Below, in pieces: positions 10,860 to 21,950 of a stretch of DNA of 64,000 bases. The DNA comes from Prinsepia uniflora (taxonomy: Eukaryota > Streptophyta > Magnoliopsida > Rosales > Rosaceae), in the NCBI GenBank assembly GCA_032719365.1, contig CM064865.1, positions 39,482,065-39,546,064 of the forward strand, in the 5' to 3' direction. A model generated the notes under the pieces. It worked only from the letters and a program-made list of their open reading frames with translations. It was not told the origin of the DNA and made no database searches. A program made the translations under genes and the position numbers. The stretch's first letter is position 1. Each line of letters starts with the position of its first letter.

Positions 10860-13800
10860 TGTAACGCCCCGGAAATTCGAAAAATGTAATTTTGTAACAT
10901 AATGAATAAATGACGTTTTTACCCTTGTGAATAGTATGGTAAAATTGTTGACTTTTTGATTGGTGAGTCAAACGAAAGTTGACCGATGACCGTGACGTAG
11001 TTCGGGACGTCACGAGTTCATAGACAGTTGGCACGCCCAATTCCGACGATTAGGGAAAAAATTATGACGTTCGGAAGCCTAAGGGCATTTTCGTAATTTG
11101 GACGAAAAGGGGGAAAATGTTGACTTTTTGTTTGCCAACCAATTTTCACATGATTCGAGGACCGTTAGGTAGGTCTCGATGTCCTGAGTACAACGACAGG
11201 CGGCACGTTGAAAACGGAGTTCGGATACGAACGTTACGGGTCACGGAAGCCTAGGGGCAAAATGGTAATTTGTCCAACCAGGGGCAAAGTGGTCTTTTAG
11301 CCTTGATCAGACAATGACACCTGTCTTTTGTCTGATACTTACCTTAGAAAACATAGAATCGGATCTTAAGGGAAACACAATGATATCCCCTTTTGACATT
11401 TTTCCCCAAATTAAGGCTTAATCCATCATTATGTTCAATTGACCCGTGATAAACCCCAAACTCGTCGTCATTATGCAATTGAGCGTCTAAGTAGGAGAAC
11501 TGAGAGAGAGGAACTCGAGGGATTGAGAGAACTGGGAGAATTTTGCTTCGAAAATTAAGAAAAATTGGGGGAAAATCGAATTCGAATTTGGGAGCTAGGA
11601 GAAGAGAAATTGAGGATTGAAGTACGCTGCTGGGATCAAAACGAACATCTTTGCAACAAAAACGAAAAGAAATCGTATCGAATTGAGGAAGAACAGAAGC
11701 TGCCAAGGCTACCAAAAATCGACCTTGAGTTCAGATACTTAGAGGTAAGCTCGTATGAAATTGATCATGGAGAATTGTTCCTTACACTCTCACGATGCTA
11801 AACATGTGAATTAATTGGAAAATTAGGGACGAACTCGTGAAACCCGTGTCGGAGACCCGTCGAAGTTCGATCGTGCGTCATGAAGTTTTGGACCTTAATT
11901 GAGGTAATTGAACATACAGAACTGAAATGATGTTGGATTAGATGGGATCAGTTGAAAGAACGGATCAATTTAAGGTCGAATTGATGGAGTTTGAATCGGA
12001 TCCTATCACGGGTATTTCAACCCGTTTATCAGACGTACGGGTGAGAACGACACACTGTAGCAGGTACTGTGCTGGCGCGTGACGGCGCGTGGAGAGGATT
12101 CCGGCAAAGTGATCAACATGAAACTTGATGTTCTCGATGATACGAACCTATCCGCGTTGGTTTCGGGTCAATCAGATATGGTTTCGGCGTAGTTCCGAGT
12201 ACTCGACACGTTTAAATTATATTAAAATAATATTATAAAATTCCGATAATTAGGGGATTCTTATTTGAGGATCTTATGATAGTCTAGTAACCTTAAATCA
12301 CTTTGTTTGACAGGCTGGAATATTCCCGGGACGTCGGAGGAAAACGAACAGCTCGAGGCTGAACAATCGGGACGGTGTGTATGAGTGGACTTTGTTTTCT
12401 AACCGTGATGCATGCATATATGATTTAAAATGCTTTATTATATGATTTGATATGCTTTGGAAAGATTGGTATTTCAATTCGGTGATTTCTCGGTTTTATG
12501 ATTATTATATTATTATATTTTGGCACGTTTTTCGGGAAATCATGAAATTGGTTAAAAATGATATTGTGGGCATGAGAACCCAAGTAAATAATGATTTTGA
12601 CTCGTATTTGGAGTTACATGTGAATTTGATGAATTTGATGATTTTTGTATTCTCGTGATTTTGTGATTATTTTAATTATTCTTTTGGGCACGTATTACGA
12701 GGAACGTGCAAATGATGTTTTGGGCTACGGCCCGGGATTGAAAATGATATTTGGACTCGGATTATGAGTCAGGAATTGTTTTCATGGATTTACGTGATCG
12801 TGGCAACTCGGGTTTACGGTTGCACGGATTTGCGTGAAAATGATATTTTGGGCTTGAGACCCAATGGAATTGTGATTTTGAATGGATTTGTATTTCCATG
12901 TGATGACATGATGATATTGATGATTTTCGGATTTATAAAGTAAATCGGGACTTTGGTTATGTTGGGGCTGAGACCCTGTGTTGATATATGATTTGGTTTT
13001 TAGTGCAACTGTTTTTCACTGGTTTTTGGGATGATGATATGTTGCGGATATTTAGGGCTTTCGGGTGAAAATATGTTTTTCCCCGGAGTGCACCCTGGAG
13101 ATAACGCTCGCCTTCGGGATGGAAGTGTTTACCCCGAAGAGGTCACGTAGCACGGTCTTTGTCGAGCAGCCGAGGGAGGCTTGACTCAGATCAGATTTGC
13201 TGGATATACATAGATCGGTAAGTGATGTGTTCACTAGATCTGGATTGCCGGCTGGTGATGTGTTCACAGCGGCGGATGCTCGGATTTTGAGCGGTCCTTG
13301 AGCCTATTGATATGCACGCATTGCAGGGATAAACGTGACTCTAAGCAACAAGATATGGAAATAAGTCCCGTGGTTTTGTGGAAATTGTTTTGATTGATCC
13401 ACTGAACATATTTAATTGATTTCTTATTGTTACTCGTGTTTTATGATATGCATGCATGTTTGTGAAAACTGGAGGGTAAGAAATGTGTTTTGGTAAATGT
13501 ATTTATCAAACTTTATTTTGTCCACTCACACCTTTACTGTTTTATGCACCCTCCAGGCCAGTGCACAGGTACGAGGGCTAGAAACGAGGCAAGCGAGACA
13601 AAAGAATAAATAGACCGTTGCGCACTCAGACACTCTACAGAGTAGGAATTTGACCCCTATCTGTAATAGTACCTATGCTCTGTATTGTCTTTGACTAGTC
13701 AAACTTGTGACGTCATTGGGTTGTAAAACTTAACTATCCCTTGTCTGACAATGTTTTCGGGTTTTGTTGTGTGATGTATGTATATAAGTTTGGTTAATTT

Positions 13801-13877
13801 CGGTAATTTTTAGTTATTGTCAGACGGGAGCAGGATTCATCACGACTATCTAGGGATAATCGGGATGGGTCTTGTCA
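10860..13877 (+). mobile_element. Tekay-1 3' LTR, complete
   Basis: 3,018 bp, from TGTAACGCCCCGG to GGGTCTTGTCA. The U3 part holds two related blocks (about 10985-11100 and 11160-11275), the first with the inverted repeat GTGACGT (10992-10998) and ACGTCAC (11007-11013). Then come a GC-rich box near 12075, a predicted intron 1 (11745-12313), a 67-nt exon, and predicted intron 2 (about 12379-13556). The T-rich branch region GTCCACTCAC lies at 13520-13529. Confidence 0.9.
11745..12313 (+). other. Predicted LTR intron 1 (Tekay-1 3' LTR)
   Basis: AGAG followed by GTAAGC at 11745, and TTTGTTTGACAG ending at 12313. Comparable donors stand at the matching place in other LTRs: GTATGG (2760), GTACCT (45008), GTAAGA (47424), GTAATG (56486), and on the minus strand GTAAGT (about 31460) and GTAAGC (about 62020). 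Matching acceptors of the form TTTGGACAG occur near 3206, 45665 and 47873. Prediction only. Confidence 0.4.
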
Positions 13878-15112
13878 GACAGGGTTCAGGTAGTACAGAG
13901 TAGTCAGTATCGATGGTGAGTTGCCCGCTTGAGGATGGTGTCCCAGTAGCGAAGTACTTTCTTGGTTGAGTTTGCACGAGGTAGTGGTGGACATTGCTAT
14001 CGAGGGTGGTTTTAGTTAAGACTGTTAAGCGTTGGACGACGTTCGAGGAATGTTTCTTATGTGGTGTTGCCCAGAGTTGTGGAGTACAAGAGAGGTAGAG
14101 TTCCTCCGACATGAGCAGAGGTTGTGACATGGTTGTGGTGTGCTTGTGTTCGGTGTTGACCAGATGATGAGGATTCGTCAGTTTATGTTGGGCCCTGGGA
14201 GTATGACCCTAGGGGCGGTTGTGGTTTCTCAGGTCGAGATGAGTTGGATGGAATCCCAACACTAAGTAAGTGGTTATGGATGACGCAGGGACGTCATGGA
14301 AATTAGTGAGTTAGACTTTGGTTGGGGTATATGATACGTGGTTTGGTGGCCGGTTCCCTAGTGGTTGTGAGACTTGAAGCACCAGGGTATGCTCCGAAGT
14401 TGGACCCATAAGAGTCGCACATGAGAACCTGGTAGCTCAATTACTATCCTTTTGGATGACTATAAACAGTATAGTGGAAGACAAGCGAGGTTGACCTTGA
14501 ATTGGATGTGTTTTCCAGGACGTATGGGGCGTGCGTGATGTCCCTAATTCCATCGAAAAGGCGGAGCAAAGGGTGGAACTTTGGGAGTCTTGGAGGTGTA
14601 AGTTTGTTAAGGTTGAGCTGAAGTGAGGAATGACTTGGTTGTGGGAGAATCACGACAATAGTTATTACTATATATTATTGGTTGATGCTTGGTGTCACCA
14701 GTACGTTGAATGTGTATTGGTTAGGTGGTCCCTTGTTGGTTTTGGGTCTTTGGGCAAGAGAGTTGGTGTGGATCCTAGGTGGTTCAGATGGGGTTGTGAT
14801 GATCGAGGCAATCAAGGTGTGGTGGACAAGTTGTTGGTCAAGCGGTTAGAGCTCGAGTGGTCCGAGGATAGAGAGAGAGTTTGGGATTTGCGGTGGTCAC
14901 TCAGGATGATTGAACCTGGGATTCATTTAAGTTTGGTTTGGTACGTCTTGGTGGACGTGAGTGGGTTTGGACACACCTAAGTGATTGGTCAGGTGACCAG
15001 GAAACTCAGATAGGACGTTGAGTTAAGGTGTACGATCTATCTAGAACAGAGATCAAATAGACATGCTCTGAGGTTATTATGGTGCGTGGACTGGTTTGCG
15101 ATTTTGGGTACA
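13878..15112 (+). other. Non-coding, unclassified, probably element internal sequence
   Basis: Lies between the end of Tekay-1 and the minus-strand LTR at 15113. No coding frame with a recognisable product, no primer site and no polypurine tract. The base composition (G- and T-rich on this strand) is like the LARD internal domains, so it may be a fragment of one, but I could not match it to them by eye. Confidence 0.4.
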
Positions 15113-15294
15113 TGTCACAACCCATCCCAATCCCCCAGAGATTAACACGGGATATGTTATGATCCTGTCTGACACGAAGTGTCAGACAAGCGATAATTTC
15201 AAACCTTCAGCCCGTTCGGCTTCTAGAGCGCCCTAGGATCCGGTGGAGGAGTGTGATGTCTCGGTCTCTGCTACAGTCTGCATCCGTGATCAAC

Positions 15295-16630
15295 CTGAAG
15301 GGCATTAAAAATAAGGAAAACTGTGAGTGGACGAAAATAAATGAGTTCATAAAAACATATTTCATAAAGACATTTATGCCCTTCACTAAAAAGCATGCAT
15401 GCATACAAAAACCATTTATCCAAATAACCATTACTAGGGTCTCAACCCCAAATTCCGTAAATCCAAATCATATGGGCCCCTGCCCAAATCCATTTAAACA
15501 AATCCAGAATCATATCAAACATATGTGGGAACTCAACCCAAAACCATAGGATACGAAAATCCGTAAAACATGATCCACGTGGGTCACTTCCCAAATCCAT
15601 AAAACACAGTAATACTATTTCTGAAATCCAATAATCATGTTTACCATATATGGGAACTCAGCCCAAAATCGTAAATCTGAGTATGTGGGTCATTGCCCAA
15701 ATCCATTTACTATCCATAAAACACCATTTCATCAAAATCCAAGAAATCTTGTTTATCAATATCATATAATATATCATATAACCAATCCTGTCACGGTTTC
15801 CAAAGCTACGCGCATGCGACCCGGGGTCTCAAATCCCAAGTCACCCCAGGGTCCACCCAGGTCAATGTCCACAGATCAATGACCCACCCTGGGGGTTATA
15901 ATCCATAAGCCTTCTTGAGAGTAAGGTACCCAACAGGGGTGACTCCGCTCAATTAGTGCTCCGTGACTACTCCGGGGTCCACCCAGGCCAACGACCCTCC
16001 CCGGAGGAAAAAATCCATAATTTAAAGGATGGTATATGAAAAACCAACTAGGCCCCAAGCTCGAATTCGTAAACCAACTGGGCCTCGTTTCCGATTTCGT
16101 AAACCAACTGGACCTCACGCCCGATTTCGTAAACCTACTGGGCCTTGTGCCCGATTTGTAAACCAACTGGACCTCACGCCCGATTCATAAACTAACTGGG
16201 CCTCCGACCCGATGCCCTTATTAAATCAAATGGAATCCAAGTCTGAGAGTTCGTAAATCGAATGGGTCTCATTCCCGATTCTATATTTTCAAATCCGAAA
16301 TCAATTCACGAACTAATTGGGCCTCTGGCTCGATAACGTGACTAAATGGACTTCAATTCCGGGGGTTTCCAAAATAATTGGGTCTCGTGCCCGAGTTTAC
16401 CTTTTTTTTTCAAATCCAAAATTATTTCATTAAACCATTACCGAAACCATAAGCACGTATAATTAGTGTAAAACCATAATCCTCGATATACATACAAATA
16501 CGCAAATCGCCTCGGAATACGTGAAATCATGTAAATCCCCAATCCATAATTAACATGATAGAAATCATATCTATAAAACATATAAAACAATTATGCATGC
16601 ATCACTGTTTAGAAATCAAGGTCCACTCAC
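15295..16630 (-). other. Predicted LTR intron 2 (minus strand)
   Basis: Donor GTGAGTGGAC (complement of 16621-16630), branch-like GTCCACTCAC (complement of 15323-15332) 29 nt before the acceptor, acceptor GCCCTTCAG ending at 15295. Including flanks, the donor and branch arms are complementary over 12 bases. The exon upstream is 78 nt (16631-16708), preceded by a GGGCAG acceptor at 16709. Confidence 0.45.
16042..16213 (-). repeat. 29-30 bp tandem repeat within LTR
   Basis: About six degenerate units of AACCAACTGGGCCTCGTGCC followed by a CGATTTCGT-like tail. Each unit carries a small GGGC...GCCC or GGAC-type hairpin. Directly repeated without spacers, so not a CRISPR array. Confidence 0.8.
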
Positions 16631-18017
16631 AGACCGTCCTAGCTACCCCCTCGATATGCGTGCCATAAGCCTCCCCGGGCTAAATCACCATCTCCGAAAC
16701 TTCCGGACCTGCCCAAACCATACCCAAAGGTTACTACTAACCTATACAAGTCCATAATAAGAACCCTAAACTTTCCCGGAAAAATCAACGTGTCTCGGAC
16801 ACGATTCCCAAGGTAAAAAAATCACGATTTGACCAACCTAACGATCTCCATATCATCGAAACCTTTAAAATGACACTAGGCCCACCTCAAAATTTAAGGC
16901 CACGCGCCCCCACGCGCATAGTCAATGCAAAAGTTAACTTTAAAAAAGTCACCGGGTCAAGGTCAGCGAGTCAAATCGCATGTATGCGAATCAACTCGTC
17001 GGCGACTCGCCGGAATTTCTCGCCGGAAAACTTCATTGATGCCCCAAACTTCAAACTTCGATATCTCACTCGTTTCTCAAACAAATTCGACGTTCTACCT
17101 ATGTAAATTCATCTACTCGAGCCAAGGATTCTAAATATAAACCCAAAAATTGTAGAAAGTACATGGATTTTAAGTAATGGCCATTCAAAGTTTCAGCCAG
17201 AATTCCGATCATCATTCCGGCCACCTCTGATGTCCAAATCCATCCCAAGTTGCACTTACAAGCTCGTAAGGGATCAAGGAACATCATCCTGAGCTTAGAA
17301 TCGGGCAACACCATCAAAATCAAAAAACCCAAAATTTGAATACCACAGTTTACATTCCAAAATTCCGGCCACCGTGCACGACGGTCCTTGCCGTGGCCAC
17401 CATTGGGTTCGTCTCAACATCCTTTCCAACTTTCATTCACAGGTCACAAGAAATGGATGATGATTGAGAGGAGTTTGCGTAGGATTGGCATATAAGGTTT
17501 TGAAGAAAAAGATAAATGAAGAAAATGAAGATGGTTGCACGGGAGGAAAGAGAGAGAAATGAGAGGGAAATAATTAAAATAATAAAATTTGGTTAAAATA
17601 GTATTTTATTTCATTGGATCCACTTTTTGGGGAAAGCCACCAATGGGATGAGTGACACTTGTCACTCATCCAAGGGCCCCACAATTAACGAATCCCCCAA
17701 TAAGATTTATTTAATATTTTATTCAGATCCCGAGATGTAAATCTCCGATGTTGATCCCGTGATCATAACTTCTCCGTTTGACGTCCGATTTCGACGTGTC
17801 GCTTGTCTACGGACTAGTGACATCCCGATCCACGTCACGGTCATCGGTCCTCGTACATTTGACTCTTCCAGTCCAAAGCCAAAATTTTGCCCAAGACTAG
17901 GGACAAAACTGTTATTTTTCACCGTCCGTCTGAGTTCGCTCAACTAATCACCGACTAAACTCACTAATCCTTCATTAGTCACTAATCTAATCCCGGAATT
18001 CGAGACGGGTCATTACA

Positions 18018-18179
18018 TCTAGAGTGCGCCAGGATCTGGTGTAGGAGTGTGATGTCTCGGTCTCTACTACAGCCCGCATCCGTGATCAACTTGAAGGGCA
18101 TTAAAAACAACAAAAGCTGTGAACGGACGAAAACCATTTATCCAACCATTTATTCAAATAACCATTATTAGGGTCTCAG
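18018..18179 (-). mobile_element. LARD-2 3' LTR (minus), piece left of LARD-1
   Basis: Homologous to about 15222-15440 and to 35478-35710. It continues at 30183 across the inserted LARD-1; the five bases CTCAG at 18175-18179 are repeated at 30183-30187. The terminal 100 bases expected before 18018 are missing. Confidence 0.8.
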
Positions 18180-19320
18180 TGTAACGACCCGTCGTTGTAA
18201 CCGGGATTAGATTAGTGGTTAATGACGGATTAGTGAAGTTAATTGGTGATTAGTTGGGTGATCTCGCACCGACAGTGCAAAATGACGATTTTACCCTTAG
18301 AATGGGCAAACTGTGACGTAGTTCGGGACGTCACGAGTTCATAGACAGGTAGTACATCCGATTCCGACATTCGAGGAAGAAGTTATGATGTTCAAAAGTT
18401 CAAGGGTATTTTGGTAATTTGGTTGAAATGGGGCAAATTTTTTACTTTTCATACGACATGGCAATGTCACGCATTTCGAGGATTGTTAGGTAGATCTCGA
18501 TCTTCTGAGTACAACGACAGGCGGCACGCTGTCATTGGACTTCAGACGACTTGGATTTGGGTCTAAAAATGTTAAGGGCAAAATGGTAATTTTGGAAGGC
18601 AAGGGCATTTTGGTTATTGTTTACATTGAGATTGGTGCCCAGTAATAATATGACACTTGGCTGCCTTAGGATTGATGCCAAACAGATTAGGATACCTGGC
18701 CCTCTCTAGATGGCTTTGGAAGGTTTCCACACCGCCTACAAATGTTTTAATAACGAGTGCACGATTTGAAGGAAAAATAGTGGAAACCGTGAACCCATCT
18801 CCACAATTCCCTCCATCTTTCACCTATTGTCCATGGATTATGAATAAAAGTGAGAAAACAGACGAAGACGATTGGGATGGTACCACCACAGAGGGCTGAC
18901 GTGCACGGTGGAGGTAGCTAGGAGGTTCTGGAGATTGCTACGAGTGGATCGAGCCTGTTTCGAAGCTTGCCGTGGACGGTGGCCGTGAAACCCGAATAAG
19001 GTGTTAGGAACTTATTGGGCTTGGAAGGAAGACCTGAGGTAGCTGGAGATGTGAGGACAGAGGGAAGGAAGTTGATGGTTTGAAGGCTGTTCGAGGAGGT
19101 TCGGGAAAGCCGGTGATAGTGGATTAGCTAGGAAGGCATAAGTGCATGCGTATCGAGGCGGCGACACGAATGGGCTGTGAGTGGACTTTGCTTTCTAACT
19201 TATGATGCATGCATAAATGTTTTCATATGTTTTTTATACGTGATTCTATGATTATCATTATGATCTTTATGATTTCGGTTTTGCACGTATTTTGATATAT
19301 TTATGATTTCGGTTTTGTAA
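18180..19320 (+). mobile_element. LARD-1 5' LTR, left piece
   Basis: Starts TGTAACGACCCGTCG and aligns with 27886 onward. It lacks about 45 bases present in the 3' LTR (a CGATTGACTTTTC to TTGATTGATGA stretch near 28017). It breaks off at 19320 where Tekay-2 begins and resumes at 24220; about 700 bases of LTR corresponding to roughly 29000-29720 are gone. Confidence 0.88.
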
Positions 19321-19635
19321 TGACAGGACCCGTCCCAATCCCACCTGGGACCACCCGGGGACGTGACCCGCTCCCGTCTGACAATGACTCTAAACATACC
19401 AAAAGTACCCTTAAATAGAAACCGAAGACTCACGTAGATAGATAATGTACAAACACAGTGTTTAAAGTGATACTGTCAGACAAGGGAAAGTAAAATACAA
19501 CATGTGAGCACACTAGTCAGAGTACATTTATTCGGTGCTCAACCTACCCACAAGTGGGTGTACAGGTGCACAGCTAGGCAAACTAAACCTCTGCCTCCTC
19601 CTCCGGATCCTCCTCCTCTATGGCCGTGTCAGGGT

Positions 19636-20262
19636 CTGGAGGGGTCAGTAAAACAAGGGTGAGTGGGCCAAAAATAACAGTTTAGAAATCAATTTAATAA
19701 TAAAATAATCATACAGTTTTACCCCTCCGTTTTCCAAATCTTGCATGCAGTGAAAACATAATATTATAAACCAATGAACCACAATAATAATCGTAAGGTG
19801 AAACTAACATATCAGTGCACTGTAAAAACCCAACCCAAATGATGTCACGGTTCTAAGGCTACGCGTTGCCACTCAGGGTCTCACACCCGAGACTCTCTAG
19901 GTACATCAGCTCCCGGTATCCCGGTCACTGCCCGAGGTATATGAACATGCCTTCCTGAGAGTAAGCAGCCCAACGGGGGTCAACTCCACTCAGTCAGAGC
20001 CCCGTGACTACTCCAGGGTCCACCCAGGCCAACGACCCACCCTGGAGGAGACAATATACACAGGTAGGAAAGTACAGTACAATAACAGTATAGTTTACCC
20101 TATGTCCCCCGGACATCCCAAACAAAATCCACATATAATCCAGACGGGTCTCATGCCCAAAACATTGTAATAACATATATAAGCAGTTTATAAGACTCAT
20201 CAGTGGAAATAGTAAAACAGTTTATGCATGCAAGCCTTTTATAAATCAAACAGCCCACTCAC
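19636..20262 (-). other. Predicted LTR intron 2 with compensated pairing
   Basis: Donor GTGAGTGGGC (complement of 20253-20262) and branch-like GCCCACTCAC (complement of 19659-19668), acceptor CCCCTCCAG ending at 19636. Relative to the other LTRs both arms differ at one position (A to G, and T to C), which keeps the ten-base complementarity. Confidence 0.45.
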
Positions 20263-20570
20263 ACTCGGTCCTTGCTGCTCAACGATCTCTATAAACCTGT
20301 ATTAGTATTCCTGAGGGTTACTTAAGGACCCTACAATAACAATACCAAGACCCTAGAACAGATCCGCCTCAAAAACGCGTCCCGGGCACTAGTCCCGGTG
20401 CTTCAAACCCCCTTTTGACCAACTTAACGATCTCCGATCGACACGAAACCACCGCCATTGGATCCGTATCGTCGAAACCTTGAAAATGGTACCGGCCCCA
20501 CCAAAATTACTGTTCACACGCACCCCCACGCGACTGGTCAACGCGTGGGTCAACGCTGCTACAGTACCGC

Positions 20571-20726
20571 TGACGTCAGCAGTGACGTCATGCTGACGTC
20601 AGCATGACGTCATCACTGACACTTGTCAGGTGACACGTGGCACGTTCTGATTGGTCCCTGGTCTGACAACATCTGACAGGATGACGTCATCATGACGTCA
20701 GAAGTGACGTCAGCATGATGACGTCA
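20571..20726. promoter_or_regulatory. Cluster of eight TGACGTCA palindromes in LTR
   Basis: TGACGTCA at 20571, 20583, 20594, 20605, 20682, 20693, 20705 and 20719, plus CACGTG at 20634. The octamer is a textbook bZIP site, and CACGTG is a G-box. The array is bracketed by two copies of CTACAGTACCG (about 20559 and 20732), suggesting local duplication. It lies in the Tekay-2 LTR about 1.2-1.4 kb from its U3 end. Confidence 0.85.
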
Positions 20727-21950
20727 TCATGCTACAGTACCGGGTCGACCCGTTTGACTGGAACCGGGTCGCCGTCGACCCACGGTTTGACCCGATTCCA
20801 TCACACAATTCCGGCCACCATTTTCGACGGGGTTGATCCCTATGGGATCGTCTAGGTCTGTCCTACGGTTCTACAACCTCAAAACACGAAGAAAGTGGAA
20901 GAAAACTCACCAGAATATCTCTGAAACTCACGGTCACGGTCCGGTTGTCTTCTCCGGTGATCCACGGCGTCTCCGTCGTCCAACCCGGTCCCAAACGACT
21001 CGTCACTCACCCTAGGACATGTTTAACACCTAACAATCCATTTCTAAGCATTAAACACGATCGGGTCGAACAGGGAAGGAAAACTGGCTTATCGGGTTTT
21101 GGGTCTTACCGCCGCCGTCACGCCGCCGTGGCCCTCGCCGTCGTCCAGTTAGGCTCCTAGAATCCCCACGGTGCAGACTGGAGCTCCTCCCGCGTCGAGG
21201 TGAGGTGGTTATGGAGGTTTGCTTCCTGGATCGGTTTCCTTGAGGTTTTCGGGTCGTGTTTTGGACGGGATTTTCAGGGCTGGGAAATGGGGTGGTGGCT
21301 GCCGGTGATGCTCGGGGATGACGAGTAGATGATGGTGATGCGGCTGGTGATCGGTTGGTGGTGTGAGAGGGGCTGGTTCGATCGCCTTGGTCGAGAGAAA
21401 AGGGGAAGAAAAGCACGGGTATGAAGGGGATGAATGTGTGTGTTTGTGTGTTTGTAAGAAAGAGCAGAAAACAGAGAGGTGAGAACGTGCATGAATCAGA
21501 AAAATCAGACAAAATGAAGGGCCAAGATGCATTTGAGTAGATGATCCAACGGCTAGGAACAATTGGAGGGAAAAGAAATAATATAAAAATTGATTAAATA
21601 GTGTTAATTGCTTTATTGGAATAGTAAGCCTTTGGATGGGTGACACTTGTCACCAATCCATCGGTTTGATTTAAATATTAATTTGGCACGGATTCCCGTA
21701 ATTAATTAATATTTTATTCCGTTGTTCTCGGTTCGTAAATTCCGCTAAAAACGCTTCCTTGACCATAACTTCTTCATACGAACTCCGATTTCGGCGTGCC
21801 GCCTGTCTACGGATTCGTGACGTCCCGATCTACGTCATAGTCATGGGTCAAAGTCCAACTTATTTCCCGAGAAAAAGTCAAAGTTTCCCCCCAAGGGTAA
21901 AACAGTCTTTTTACATTAAAATATTATTATTTTCGGTTTGGGTCGTTACA

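Larger units (their letters stand above)
4780..13877 (+). mobile_element. Tekay-1: chromodomain Ty3/gypsy LTR retrotransposon, 5'-truncated
   Basis: Order: partial 5' LTR (4780-6287), primer site (6291-6302), gag, protease, reverse transcriptase, RNase H, integrase, chromodomain, polypurine tract, complete 3' LTR (10860-13877). The domain order RT-RH-INT is Ty3/gypsy, and the C-terminal chromodomain with the gag and integrase sequence places it with plant chromoviruses of the Tekay/Del type. No target-site duplication can be tested, because the 5' end was lost at the join near 4780; the right flank starts GACAG. Three stops and a frameshift make it non-autonomous. Confidence 0.9.
15113..18017 (-). 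mobile_element. LTR on minus strand, 2,905 bp, no flanking internal region
   Basis: Reads on the minus strand from TGTAATGACCCGTCTCG (18017) to GGGATGGGTTGTGACA (15113). It has all marks of the family: U3 blocks near 17780-17900, the CGCGCCCCCACGCGC box near 16903, and the splice-like pair at 15323-15332 and 16621-16630. No polypurine tract or primer site adjoins it. The flanks GTACA and TCTAG are not a duplication. It abuts a second LTR fragment in the same orientation at 18018, so it is either a solo LTR with a lost flank or part of a recombined LTR pair. Confidence 0.8.
19321..21950 (-). mobile_element. Tekay-2 3' LTR, 2,630 bp
   Basis: TGACAGGACCCGTCCC at 19321 to GGGTCGTTACA at 21950 (plus-strand reading). 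It has the family layout but a distinct GC-rich middle (20400-21300). That middle carries eight TGACGTCA palindromes and a predicted donor GTGAGT near 20909 (minus strand). The long minus-strand frames at 21051-21646 lie wholly in LTR sequence and look like no known protein. Confidence 0.9.

Noticed and set aside
13878..15112. Host gene between Tekay-1 and the next LTR
   Set aside because: Frames are short, on both strands, and match nothing I recognise; composition resembles element interiors.
16042..16213. CRISPR-like 29-bp repeats
   Set aside because: Direct tandem units with no spacers, degenerate, in a plant LTR.
15108..18022. Target-site duplication around the LTR at 15113-18017
   Set aside because: The flanks are GTACA and TCTAG; no match.
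21051..21646. Long minus-strand frames (145 and 153 codons)
   Set aside because: They lie wholly inside the Tekay-2 LTR, are low-complexity (Ser/Pro/His/Arg-rich) and overlap each other in different frames; no protein family is recognisable.
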